Source of the DNA: Ensifer sp. Root278
Lineage (GTDB): Bacteria; Pseudomonadota; Alphaproteobacteria; Rhizobiales; Rhizobiaceae
Assembly (NCBI RefSeq): GCF_001429285.1
Contig: NZ_LMJJ01000023.1
Location: 133,041 to 197,040, forward strand
Length of the DNA: 64,000 nucleotides
Direction of reading: 5' to 3'
Of the stretch, positions 18,656 through 27,002 are shown piece by piece. A model generated the notes under the pieces. The model saw nothing but the letters and a program-made list of their open reading frames with translations, was not told where the DNA came from and did no database searches. A program made the translations under genes and the position numbers. Position 1 is the stretch's first letter; every line of letters begins with the position of its first letter.

Positions 18656-19759
18656 ATGGCCTCTGTCGAATTCCAGAACATCTCCAAGACCTTCGGCGCC
18701 TTCGTCGCCGTGCCCGACATCAGCTTCCAGATCGCCGACGGCGAGTTCATCTGCCTGCTCGGCCCGTCGGGCTGCGGCAAGACGACGAGCTTGCGCATGA
18801 TCGCGGGTCTCGAAACGCCAAGCTCCGGCCGGGTGATGATCGGCGGCAGGGACGTCACCTATCTGCATCCGAAGGACCGCGGCATTTCCATGGTCTTCCA
18901 GGACTATGCGCTCTATCCGCACATGAACATCGCCGACAACATCGCCTATCCGCTGAAGGTGCGCGGCGAGGCCGAAACCAAGCGTCATGCCCGGGCAAAG
19001 GATGTGGCCGACGTGCTCAAGATCGGCGACCTTCTGAAGCGGTTGCCGAGCCAGATTTCCGGCGGCCAGCAGCAGCGCACGTCGCTCGCCCGCGCACTGG
19101 TCTATCCGAGCGAAGTCTATCTCTTCGACGAACCGCTCTCGAACCTCGACGCGAAGCTCCGGCTCGAAGCCCGCGGCTTCCTCAACCATCTGCAGCGCGA
19201 CATGGGCATGACTGCCGTTTACGTCACCCACGACCAGGCGGAAGCGATGGCGCTCGCGACCCGCATCGCCGTCATGGACAAGGGACGGATCGTGCAATTC
19301 GCCCCGCCGATCGAGATTTATCGCCGGCCGGCGACCACTTTCGTCGCCAATTTCGTCGGCAACCCGCCGATGAACCTGGTTCCGGTCGAGGCGTCCGTAG
19401 GCGACGGCGCGCTGCATCTGCGCGCCGACGGACTTCAGGTTGCGCCGATCGAACTCACCGACGCCGTCGCCAAGGCGGCGAGATCAGGCAAGATGACGCT
19501 TGGCGTGCGCCCGGAGCACCTACGCATCGCCGGCGCCACCGACCACAACATTCTTTCCGGCGAGCTCTTCGCCAACGAGAACATGGGGCCGGAAAGCCTC
19601 GTTACGCTCGAGCGCGGCGACAACGGCCGCGTCACGGCGCGCATTTTCACCGATGACGAAATCAAGGTCGGAACCTCCGTGCACCTCGCCTTTGACGCCA
19701 GGCACGTCACCCTCTTTGACGACACCGGCGCGCGCATTCCCGCAGCCGACGAGCGCTGA
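18656..19759 (+). CDS. ABC transporter ATP-binding protein (UgpC/MalK-like)
   Basis: A 367-residue ATPase with Walker A GPSGCGKTT, the signature ISGGQQQRTSLARAL, Walker B VYLFDEPLSNLDAKL, the His-switch VTHDQAEAM and a C-terminal TOBE/OB-fold region that begins near residue 235, as in MalK/UgpC. The start is the ATG at 18656 (MASVEFQNIS), 14 bp after the permease stop; the frame upstream overlaps that gene. It powers the importer encoded just upstream. Confidence 0.94.
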   Translation: MASVEFQNISKTFGAFVAVPDISFQIADGEFICLLGPSGCGKTTSLRMIAGLETPSSGRVMIGGRDVTYLHPKDRGISMVFQDYALYPHMNIADNIAYPLKVRGEAETKRHARAKDVADVLKIGDLLKRLPSQISGGQQQRTSLARALVYPSEVYLFDEPLSNLDAKLRLEARGFLNHLQRDMGMTAVYVTHDQAEAMALATRIAVMDKGRIVQFAPPIEIYRRPATTFVANFVGNPPMNLVPVEASVGDGALHLRADGLQVAPIELTDAVAKAARSGKMTLGVRPEHLRIAGATDHNILSGELFANENMGPESLVTLERGDNGRVTARIFTDDEIKVGTSVHLAFDARHVTLFDDTGARIPAADER

Positions 19760-19766
19760 GGCCGCT

Positions 19767-21170
19767 ATGTTGGAATTTTCCGCGAGGATCACCCGCAGGG
19801 ATCAGGCGGCCGATCCCTATTTCTACGTCCCCTTCGATGTACCTGAGGGCGTGACGCGGATCGACGTGACGCTGAGCTATCCGAAGTCGGAGCAGTGCAT
19901 CATCGATCTCGGCGTGCTTGACCCGCGCGCAACCGACTATCCGACCGATCAGGGATTTCGCGGCTGGAGCGGCGGCGCGCGCGACCACTTTTTCGTCGCC
20001 ACCGACGACGCCACCCCCGGCTACATCCATGGCGAGATACCCTCCGGGCGGTGGAAGGTCATGTTGGGTCTCTATAAAGTCCCCGAAGGCGGCGTCGACG
20101 TGCTGGTGATCGTAGACCATGACAGCAGCCGGCGTGCGATCGCGCCGCAGCCGTCGCGACAGTTTCCGGTCCGCAAGGGGGCCGGCTGGTATCGCGGCGA
20201 CCTTCATTGCCACACGTTCCATTCGGATGCGGCCGGTTCCCCGGAACTGCTGCACGCCGCCGCGCGACAGGCAGGGCTCGACTTCCTGGCGGTCGCCGAC
20301 CACAACACCATAACCCAGCGGCGCTACTTCCATCCGCATTCCTCCGCCGACCTCGTCTTCATCCGCGCCATGGAAATCACCACCGCCGTCGGCCACGCCA
20401 ATGTCTTCGGCGTCGACGACTGGATCGATTTCCGCATGACCAGGCCCGAGCATGCCCATACGCTCGAACGTCTCGTGCATGAGCGCGGCGGACTGCTGTC
20501 GATCAACCACGACAAGCCGACCATCCCCTGGGATTACGACCTGCCCAAGATCGACTGCATGGAGGTCTGGCAATCCCATTGGCTTGCCTGGAACTGGGTA
20601 TCGCTGGAGCGCTACCAGCAGCGGCTGGCCTCCGGCCTGAAGATCTCTGCCATCGGCGGTAGCGACTTCCATCAGCCGGCGCGACTGATGCCGGAGGGGC
20701 CTCTGGTGCTCGCACGCCCGACGACGGTGCTCTTTCTCGCAGAGCTTTCGGAAGAGGCCGTGCTCGGCGCAATGAAATCCGGCCACGGCTATGTCACCGA
20801 AGGCCCAACGGGACCGCATCTGGAACTCACCGCCAACGGCCAGCCCATGGGATCGACCGTCACCGGGCAAGTTGCGGCAGAGGCTTTGGTTCGCGGCGCC
20901 AAGGGCGACAAACTCCTGTGGCTCGATGCCTCCGGCATCGTCGGGGAGCAGATGATCGAGGCAGACGACTGGACGGGCCACTATATGGGTTCGCCGTCGA
21001 TTTTCCTGCGAGCCGAGATCGTCGCGTTCGCGAGCCGAGACGCCATCGTCGCTGCTTTCCGCGAGGCGCTGCCCGGAAATAGCCTGCCGTGGCAACTCTC
21101 CAATGACGATCTCGCGCAGCGCACGGTTCGCCGCGCCATCAGCAATCCGGTTTATTGCATCCCCGCCTGA
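19767..21170 (+). CDS. CehA/McbA-family PHP-domain metallohydrolase
   Basis: A 467-residue protein. Residues 1-130 resemble a beta-sandwich accessory domain; from about 140 a PHP (polymerase and histidinol phosphatase) domain begins with GDLHCHTFHSD (His147, His149), then LAVADHNT (Asp178-His179), SINHDKPTIPWDY and IGGSDFH, which together supply the metal ligands. Relatives are annotated as CehA/McbA carbaryl hydrolases, and PHP proteins in general are phosphoesterases. The gene starts 7 bp after the ATPase stop and so belongs to the importer operon. No signal peptide is seen, so it should act on the imported compound in the cytoplasm. Whether it cleaves a phosphate, carbamate or other ester is open. 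Confidence 0.88.
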   Translation: MLEFSARITRRDQAADPYFYVPFDVPEGVTRIDVTLSYPKSEQCIIDLGVLDPRATDYPTDQGFRGWSGGARDHFFVATDDATPGYIHGEIPSGRWKVMLGLYKVPEGGVDVLVIVDHDSSRRAIAPQPSRQFPVRKGAGWYRGDLHCHTFHSDAAGSPELLHAAARQAGLDFLAVADHNTITQRRYFHPHSSADLVFIRAMEITTAVGHANVFGVDDWIDFRMTRPEHAHTLERLVHERGGLLSINHDKPTIPWDYDLPKIDCMEVWQSHWLAWNWVSLERYQQRLASGLKISAIGGSDFHQPARLMPEGPLVLARPTTVLFLAELSEEAVLGAMKSGHGYVTEGPTGPHLELTANGQPMGSTVTGQVAAEALVRGAKGDKLLWLDASGIVGEQMIEADDWTGHYMGSPSIFLRAEIVAFASRDAIVAAFREALPGNSLPWQLSNDDLAQRTVRRAISNPVYCIPA

Positions 21171-21356
21171 CCGCCGAGACCATCAGACCTCAAATGCGCC
21201 CGGATCACCGCATTCGGCTATCCCCATAGCCGAATCCGCTGGTCGCGCTTTTTCTTTGCTGCACCGCACATTTTCACCGTTGCAGTAATTTTAAGCAGAA
21301 AACATCCGTGCTAAGAAAAAAGGCAGGACCTCCCTCGACGGCACGTTAGGAACCCC

Positions 21357-24300
21357 ATGGCGGCACGCCAGCGCATTATCCCCGTTCGGCGTGAATACAA
21401 TCGCTGGGTCGCCAACCAGACGCTGGAAGACTATGCGCTGCGCTTCACCGCCAAGAGCGCGCGACGCTTTTCCTCCGAACGCATTTCCCAGACGGCGATT
21501 GGCGCGATCTCCTTTCTGGCGCTGGAAGCGATCGGCGGCGCGATCACCATGTCCTATGGCACCACCAACGCAATCGTCGCGATCCTGGTCGCGAGCCTGA
21601 TGATCCTGACGGTTGGGCTGCCGATCAGCCGTTATGCCATCCGCCACGGCGTCGACATCGATCTTCTGACCCGCGGCGCCAGCTTCGGCTATATCGGCTC
21701 GACGCTGACCTCGCTGATCTATGCGAGCTTCACCTTCATCCTCTTTGCGATCGAGGCCTCTATCATGTCGGGAGCGCTCGAACTCGCACTCGGCATCCCC
21801 TTGTGGATCGGCTACATCGTCAGTGCCGTCATGGTCATCCCACTCGTCACCCACGGCGTGCGGCTGATCAGCAAGTTCCAGCTCGTGACCCAGCCCTTCT
21901 GGATCGTTCTCAATATCCTGCCCTTCGCGTTCATCGCCTTTGCCGATTGGGAAAAAGTCGGCGCCTGGCTTGCCTATTCCGGCATTCATCACGCATCAGG
22001 GCCGCCCGGTACGATCGCCCCTTTCGATCTCGTCGAATTCGGGGCGGCATCGGCCGTGATCTTCGCGCTGATGGCGCAGATCGGCGAGCAGGTCGACTTC
22101 CTGCGTTTTCTGCCGCCGGACGGCCAGCGCAAGCTGCATCACCGCATCGCCATCTTTCTTGCCGGCTCCGGCTGGGTGCTCGTCGGCGCGCCGAAACTGC
22201 TCGCCGGCTCCTTCCTCGTGGTTCTGGCGCTTTCTGCCGGCGTGCCCTCGACCAGGGCGGCCGATCCGGCGCAGATGTACTACACCGCCTTCGGCTACAT
22301 GATCCCGTCGGAAACGGCAGCCCTCCTGCTGATGGTCGCCTTCGTCGTCGTCTCGCAGCTGAAGATCAACGTGATGAACGCCTATGCCGGGTCGCTCGCC
22401 TGGTCGAACTTCTTTTCGCGGCTGACGCACAGCCATCCGGGCCGCGTCGTCTGGCTCATCTTCAACGTCGCGATCGCGCTTCTTCTGATGGAACTCGGCA
22501 TCTATCGGCTGCTCGAGGAAACGCTCGGCGTCTTTTCGATCATCGCCATGGCCTGGCTCTGCACGATTTCGGCCGACCTCTTCATCAACAAGCCGCTTGG
22601 CCTATCGCCGCCCGGTATCGAATTCAAGCGCGCGCATCTCTACGACATCAACCCGGTCGGCCTCGGCGCCATGGCGATTTCGGCGACGGTGGCGCTGACG
22701 GCGCATTTCGGCGTATTCGGCGACATCGCCGCTTCGCTCGCACCCTATATCGCACTCGTTGTGGCTTTCATCGCCTCGCCGTTGATTGCCTGGGGTACCG
22801 ACGGCAAGTTCTACCTCGCCCGCAAGCCACGCCGGAGCTGGGCCAGCAAGACCGAGATCACCTGCTCGATCTGCGAACATCCGTTCGAACCGGAGGACAT
22901 GGCCTGGTGCCCGGCCTATGCGGCGCCGATCTGCTCGCTCTGCTGCTCGCTCGACAGCCGCTGCCACGACATGTGCAAGCCGAAGGCGCGTTTCAACGCC
23001 CAGGTCGCGACCGTCGCCAACACGCTGCTGCCCAGCGCGATCACCGAAAAGCTGGCGACCCGTCTCGGCCGCTACGCGATCTCCGCCGTTTTGTCGATCG
23101 CCGGCATCGGCCTGATTTTGGCTATGATCGCCCACCAGACGGCCGGATCATCCCCAGAGGTCGCCGCGGTGGTCGAGCGTACCGTCGCCGTCGTCTTCTT
23201 TGTCTTCGCCGTGCTCGCGGGCATCGTCTCCTGGTTCTATGTGCTCGCCCATGACAGCCGCGTGGTGGCCGAAGAAGAATCCTCCCGCCAGAACACGCTG
23301 CTGCTCAAAGAAATCGCCGCCCACAAGAAGACGGACGCCGCCCTGCAGCAGGCAAAAGAAACTGCGGAAGCCGCCAATCGCGCCAAGAGCCGCTATGTCG
23401 TCGGCCTCAGCCATGAGCTCAGAACGCCGCTCAACGCCGTGCTCGGCTACGCCCAGGTGCTGGAGCGCGACGAGACCATTCCGCCGGCGCGACAGGGCGC
23501 GATCAAGGTCATCAAGCGCAGCGCCGACCATCTCTCCGGCCTGATAGACGGGCTGCTGGATATCTCCAAGATCGAGGCCGGCAAGCTGCAGGTTTATTCC
23601 AACGAGATCAACATTTTCGATTTCCTCGACCAGATCGTCGAAATGTTCCGGCCGCAGGCGCAGGCAAAAGGCATCGCCTTTGAGCACGAGCGCGCCGCCA
23701 GCCTGCCGCGTTATGTGAAAACCGACGAGAAGCGCCTGCGCCAGATCCTCGTCAACCTTCTCTCCAACGCACTGAAATTCACGGAGCGCGGCGGCATCCG
23801 CCTGGATGTCGCCTATCGAAGCCAGGTGGCGACCTTCACCGTTATCGATAGCGGTCGTGGCATTGCTGACAAGGACCTGCCGCGCATCTTCGACCCTTTC
23901 CAGCGCGGCGAGGCCGAGCATCAAGGCAGCATGCCAGGCCTCGGGCTGGGCCTGACGATCACCCGGCTTTTGACGCAGACGCTCGGCGGCGAAATCGCCG
24001 TCACGAGCACGCTTGGCAAAGGCACCACCTTCCGCGTCCGGCTGATGCTTTCGGCCGTCGACCGTCCGGCGCTCGCGGCACCCGTCCGGCGCGTCACTTC
24101 CTATCTCGGCTCGCGGCGCACGATCGTCGTCGTCGACGACAATGCCGATCATCGCACGTTGATGCGCGAGATCCTGGTGCCCATGGATTTCACGGTCTTC
24201 GCCATCCCATCCGGGGCCGATTGCCTGTCCCTCCTTGCGGACGTCAGCCCTGACCTCTTCCTGATCGACATCTCGATGCCGGGCATGAACGGCTGGGAAC

Positions 24301-24743
24301 TCGCCGCCAGGCTGCGTGAAGCAGGACAAACGGCGCCGATCATCATGCTGTCGGCCAATATCGGCGACGGCTCGACCACCGGCGCCTTCACCGGCCACAA
24401 CGACACGCTCGCCAAACCCTTCGTCGTCGGCCAACTCGTCGACAAACTTGCGGTGCATCTTGACCTCACCTGGATCCACGAAGACGAGGAACAGCCGCCG
24501 CATGCCGCGCCACCGGTCCGATCGATGACGCGTCCGGATCTTCATCATGTGCAGGAACTGATCCGCCTCGGCGAGATCGGTTACATCAGGGGCATCGAGG
24601 CCAAATTGACGGAGATCGCGCTCGCACCCGAACACCAATCCTTCGTCGAGGAGGCGCGGACCTATGTGCAGGCCTTCGATCTTTCCGGCTACGACGCCTT
24701 CCTCAGGAACAACACCCAAGAAGGAGGCGAGGCCCGTGGCTGA
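21357..24743 (+). CDS. NCS1-transporter / cysteine-cluster / hybrid histidine kinase fusion
   Basis: A 1128-residue fusion. Residues 1-490 are a near-complete NCS1 (purine/cytosine permease, CodB-like) module with 10-12 hydrophobic segments. Residues 503-540 hold eight cysteines (C503, C506, C518, C526, C529, C530, C536, C540), a probable metal or Fe-S site. Two more hydrophobic segments follow (about 570-595 and 608-632), then a short coiled coil (635-680). The kinase has the H-box SHELRTPLNAV with His686, an N-box NLLSNALKF, G1 DSGRGIAD and G2 GLGLGLTI. A receiver domain runs from about 920 to 1035 with phospho-acceptor Asp971. The 3' end overlaps the next gene by 8 bp. It likely senses a nucleobase, hydantoin or similar ligand while binding or transporting it; the ligand is inference. 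Confidence 0.93.
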   Translation: MAARQRIIPVRREYNRWVANQTLEDYALRFTAKSARRFSSERISQTAIGAISFLALEAIGGAITMSYGTTNAIVAILVASLMILTVGLPISRYAIRHGVDIDLLTRGASFGYIGSTLTSLIYASFTFILFAIEASIMSGALELALGIPLWIGYIVSAVMVIPLVTHGVRLISKFQLVTQPFWIVLNILPFAFIAFADWEKVGAWLAYSGIHHASGPPGTIAPFDLVEFGAASAVIFALMAQIGEQVDFLRFLPPDGQRKLHHRIAIFLAGSGWVLVGAPKLLAGSFLVVLALSAGVPSTRAADPAQMYYTAFGYMIPSETAALLLMVAFVVVSQLKINVMNAYAGSLAWSNFFSRLTHSHPGRVVWLIFNVAIALLLMELGIYRLLEETLGVFSIIAMAWLCTISADLFINKPLGLSPPGIEFKRAHLYDINPVGLGAMAISATVALTAHFGVFGDIAASLAPYIALVVAFIASPLIAWGTDGKFYLARKPRRSWASKTEITCSICEHPFEPEDMAWCPAYAAPICSLCCSLDSRCHDMCKPKARFNAQVATVANTLLPSAITEKLATRLGRYAISAVLSIAGIGLILAMIAHQTAGSSPEVAAVVERTVAVVFFVFAVLAGIVSWFYVLAHDSRVVAEEESSRQNTLLLKEIAAHKKTDAALQQAKETAEAANRAKSRYVVGLSHELRTPLNAVLGYAQVLERDETIPPARQGAIKVIKRSADHLSGLIDGLLDISKIEAGKLQVYSNEINIFDFLDQIVEMFRPQAQAKGIAFEHERAASLPRYVKTDEKRLRQILVNLLSNALKFTERGGIRLDVAYRSQVATFTVIDSGRGIADKDLPRIFDPFQRGEAEHQGSMPGLGLGLTITRLLTQTLGGEIAVTSTLGKGTTFRVRLMLSAVDRPALAAPVRRVTSYLGSRRTIVVVDDNADHRTLMREILVPMDFTVFAIPSGADCLSLLADVSPDLFLIDISMPGMNGWELAARLREAGQTAPIIMLSANIGDGSTTGAFTGHNDTLAKPFVVGQLVDKLAVHLDLTWIHEDEEQPPHAAPPVRSMTRPDLHHVQELIRLGEIGYIRGIEAKLTEIALAPEHQSFVEEARTYVQAFDLSGYDAFLRNNTQEGGEARG

Positions 24744-25659
24744 GACCTATGACCGCCGCGACATCGTTCTGCTCGTCGATGATTCGCCGGAAGCTCTCGG
24801 CTTCCTGACCGAAGCGCTGGAGCAATCGGGCTTCTCCGCGCTGATCGCAACGTCGGGCAACGCCGCGCTTTCGATCGCGGAGCGCATTACTCCCGACGTC
24901 ATTCTGCTTGACGCGGTCATGCCGGGCATGGACGGGTTCGAAACCTGCCGGCGCCTCAAGGCCAACGCCGCCGTCGGCCAGACGCCGGTACTGTTCATGA
25001 CCGGATTGACCGAGACCGAGCATGTTGTCCGCGCCCTTGAAGCCGGCGGCGTCGACTATCTGACGAAGCCTATCAACATCGACGAGCTCCGGGCACGCAT
25101 CCGCGTCCATCTCTCCAACGCGCGCTCCGCCCAGAGCGCCCGCGTCGCGCTCGATGCGGCCGGGCGCCATCTCCTGGCTGTGCGCGCAGATGGCAGCATC
25201 TGCTGGTCGACGCCGCAGGCAACCCGCCTCGTCAATGCCGCAACCGGCCGTGACGATGGACTGAGCACGGTCACGAAACGCATAGCGCGCTGGATGGATA
25301 ACCGCACCCGCGGGCCGTCATCGCCCGAAGAGAGCTTCACGCTCGACCAACCCGGCCAAGCGGGCCTGCAGATATCCTATCTCGGCGGCATCGGCCCGAA
25401 TGAATATCTCTTCCGCCTGACGGCCGAGAACCGGCTGACGGACGACGAAATGCTGCGCCAGCACTTCGCGCTGACGCAGCGGGAATCCGAGGTGCTTCTG
25501 TGGATCGCCAAGGGCAAGGCGAACCGCGACATCGGCGAGATCCTGGGCCTGAGCGCGCGTACGGTGACCAAGCATCTGGAACAGATCTATGTGAAGCTCG
25601 GCGTCGAGAACCGGGCATCGGCCGCCGTCAAGGCAACGCAGGTTCTGCACGGGATCTGA
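24736..25659 (+). CDS. Response regulator with receiver and LuxR-type HTH
   Basis: A 307-residue response regulator. The start is a GTG at 24736 inside the 3' end of the kinase gene, with AAGGAGG at 24721-24727. The receiver domain (about 8-125) has the acidic pair VDDS and phospho-acceptor in VILLDAVMPGMDG, and the K in LTKPI. A middle segment (about 130-230) has no family I recognise. The LuxR HTH at the C-terminus begins LTQRESEVLLWIAKGKANRD. The 8-bp overlap with the transporter-kinase makes it that kinase's cognate partner. Target genes are not evident; no catabolic operon is directly attached. Confidence 0.92.
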   Translation: MAETYDRRDIVLLVDDSPEALGFLTEALEQSGFSALIATSGNAALSIAERITPDVILLDAVMPGMDGFETCRRLKANAAVGQTPVLFMTGLTETEHVVRALEAGGVDYLTKPINIDELRARIRVHLSNARSAQSARVALDAAGRHLLAVRADGSICWSTPQATRLVNAATGRDDGLSTVTKRIARWMDNRTRGPSSPEESFTLDQPGQAGLQISYLGGIGPNEYLFRLTAENRLTDDEMLRQHFALTQRESEVLLWIAKGKANRDIGEILGLSARTVTKHLEQIYVKLGVENRASAAVKATQVLHGI

Positions 25660-25756
25660 AGCGAAGAACGGAACATCTGCCACGCTGACACGTTCGGCTG
25701 GTGACCCAGATGCCCACTGATGTACTATTGATGCCGCTGAACGGAGGGTTGCATCC

Positions 25757-26257
25757 ATGCCACGATGGCTGTTGCTTGTCGTCATGACCGCATGCGCCGC
25801 CGGCGTTGCGCGCGCGGACGAGGGCGCGTTCCTGAAGTCCTTGGGCGGGAGCTGGGCGGGCAGCGGCGTCGTCCGTATCCGGACCAACATGTCGCCAGTC
25901 AACGTGTCCTGCAGCTTCAATTCCGAAGCAATCGGCCTCGCGCTGTCGATGGCCGGTGTCTGCCGGGGCATGTTGCTGATCTCACGCTCCATCGACGCGA
26001 AGCTTCGCTATACAGGCTCAACCTATAGCGGCTCTTATCTCGGCCCGCGCGGCGGCCGTGCCGGTCTCAACGGCAGTCGCCGCGGCGATGCGATCAATCT
26101 GACCATCCGTTGGGCTAAGGAAGTCAACGGCGACCGCCGCGCCGACCTGACCGTACGCAAGATCGGCGCCGACGGCATGCAGTTGACGACGGTTGATGTC
26201 GACCCAGCTTCCGGCAAGCGGGTGGTGACGAGCGAGATCAACCTCAAGCGAAAATAG
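25757..26257 (+). CDS. Conserved hypothetical exported protein
   Basis: A 166-residue protein with a clear signal peptide (MPRWLLLVVMTACAAGVARA, cleavage before DEGAF). The mature part starts 'FLKSLGGSWAGSGVVRI', a pattern common to small rhizobial periplasmic proteins with a lipocalin-like beta-rich fold, and has two Cys (in VSCSF and GVCRG) that could form a disulfide. The rest is rich in beta-strand-forming and basic residues. ACGGAGGG precedes the start. Not part of an obvious operon; function unknown. Confidence 0.75.
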   Translation: MPRWLLLVVMTACAAGVARADEGAFLKSLGGSWAGSGVVRIRTNMSPVNVSCSFNSEAIGLALSMAGVCRGMLLISRSIDAKLRYTGSTYSGSYLGPRGGRAGLNGSRRGDAINLTIRWAKEVNGDRRADLTVRKIGADGMQLTTVDVDPASGKRVVTSEINLKRK

Positions 26258-26260
26258 CGG

Positions 26261-26288
26261 AAAAAGTGCCGCCCTCGACGAGAGCGGC
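26261..26288 (-). terminator. Rho-independent terminator of the GST gene
   Basis: GCCGC (26268-26272) pairs with GCGGC (26284-26288) with an inner CTC/GAG pairing, and on the minus strand the hairpin is followed by TTTTT (26265-26261). It lies directly downstream of the gene ending at 26301. Confidence 0.8.
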
Positions 26289-26300
26289 CACTCAGCGCAG

Positions 26301-26912
26301 TCAGGCCGCGGCCGCGGTGCGAGTGTCGTAGTCGGCTGTCCATTGCAGCGACGGGCGCTGCCCGCAGCGTTCGACCCACGCCTTGACGACCGCGCTGTCC
26401 GGTGTCGCTGCAGGATACCAGGCAAAGGGCGAATGCAGCAGCAGGTCGACCGCCGAGTAGTGTTCGCCCATCAGATAGGGCCTGTCCTTCAGCGCGTTTT
26501 CAAGGCGCTGTGCCATCTGTTCCGGACCGCGGAAGGTGCTATCCAGATAGGGATGCGAAAGCCCCGCCGCCTGCGTGATCAGCACCGGCTCGACGACGCC
26601 GGCATACCAGGCAAGCCAGCTCAGATAACGGCCGCGCTGCGGGTCGCCGACAGGCGGCGCCAGCTTCTTTTCCGGAAAGAGATCGGTCAGATACTGAATG
26701 ATCGCAATGCTTTCCCACAGCACGACGCCGTCATGAACGAGTAGCGGCACCTTGCCTTCCGGATGCGGGTTCGCCGGGTCCTTCCGGCCACTGCCGTCGC
26801 CGCGGGTGATGTCGACGATCTTGATTTCGACCTTGTCGAGGGCGTCGAGTTCGCGAAGCAGCGTGATGATGCGCGACGAGCGCGAGCGCGGGGCGTGAAA
26901 GAGCGTCAGCAT
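26301..26912 (-). CDS. Glutathione S-transferase family protein
   Basis: A 203-residue two-domain GST: a thioredoxin-fold N-domain beginning MLTLFHAPRSRSSRI with the cis-Pro/Ser pair 'GKVPLLVHDGVVLWESIAIIQYL' that binds the glutathione gamma-glutamyl part, then an all-helical C-domain. Ser in the active-site turn (RSRSSR) suggests a Ser-type or beta/nu-like class. The start at 26912 is preceded by GAGGA; the open frame goes on to 26963 but runs into the promoter region. It is divergent from a YafY-type regulator that probably controls it. The substrate is unknown. Confidence 0.88.
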   Translation of the reverse strand: MLTLFHAPRSRSSRIITLLRELDALDKVEIKIVDITRGDGSGRKDPANPHPEGKVPLLVHDGVVLWESIAIIQYLTDLFPEKKLAPPVGDPQRGRYLSWLAWYAGVVEPVLITQAAGLSHPYLDSTFRGPEQMAQRLENALKDRPYLMGEHYSAVDLLLHSPFAWYPAATPDSAVVKAWVERCGQRPSLQWTADYDTRTAAAA

Positions 26913-26951
26913 GATGAAGTCCTCGGTTGCGTTAGCGAATGCGGAACCTAT

Positions 26952-26967
26952 ACAGTTGCCCAACTGT
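26952..26967. promoter_or_regulatory. Palindromic operator candidate between GST and YafY-type regulator
   Basis: ACAGTTG-CC-CAACTGT, a perfect 7-bp inverted repeat, lies midway in the 90-bp divergent region, 40 bp from the GST start and 36 bp from the regulator start. It is the obvious site for the YafY/WYL-type regulator encoded beside it. Confidence 0.7.
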
Positions 26968-27002
26968 CAGTTTCCGTCAGTAGGCTTCGTCTATCTTCAG
27001 TC

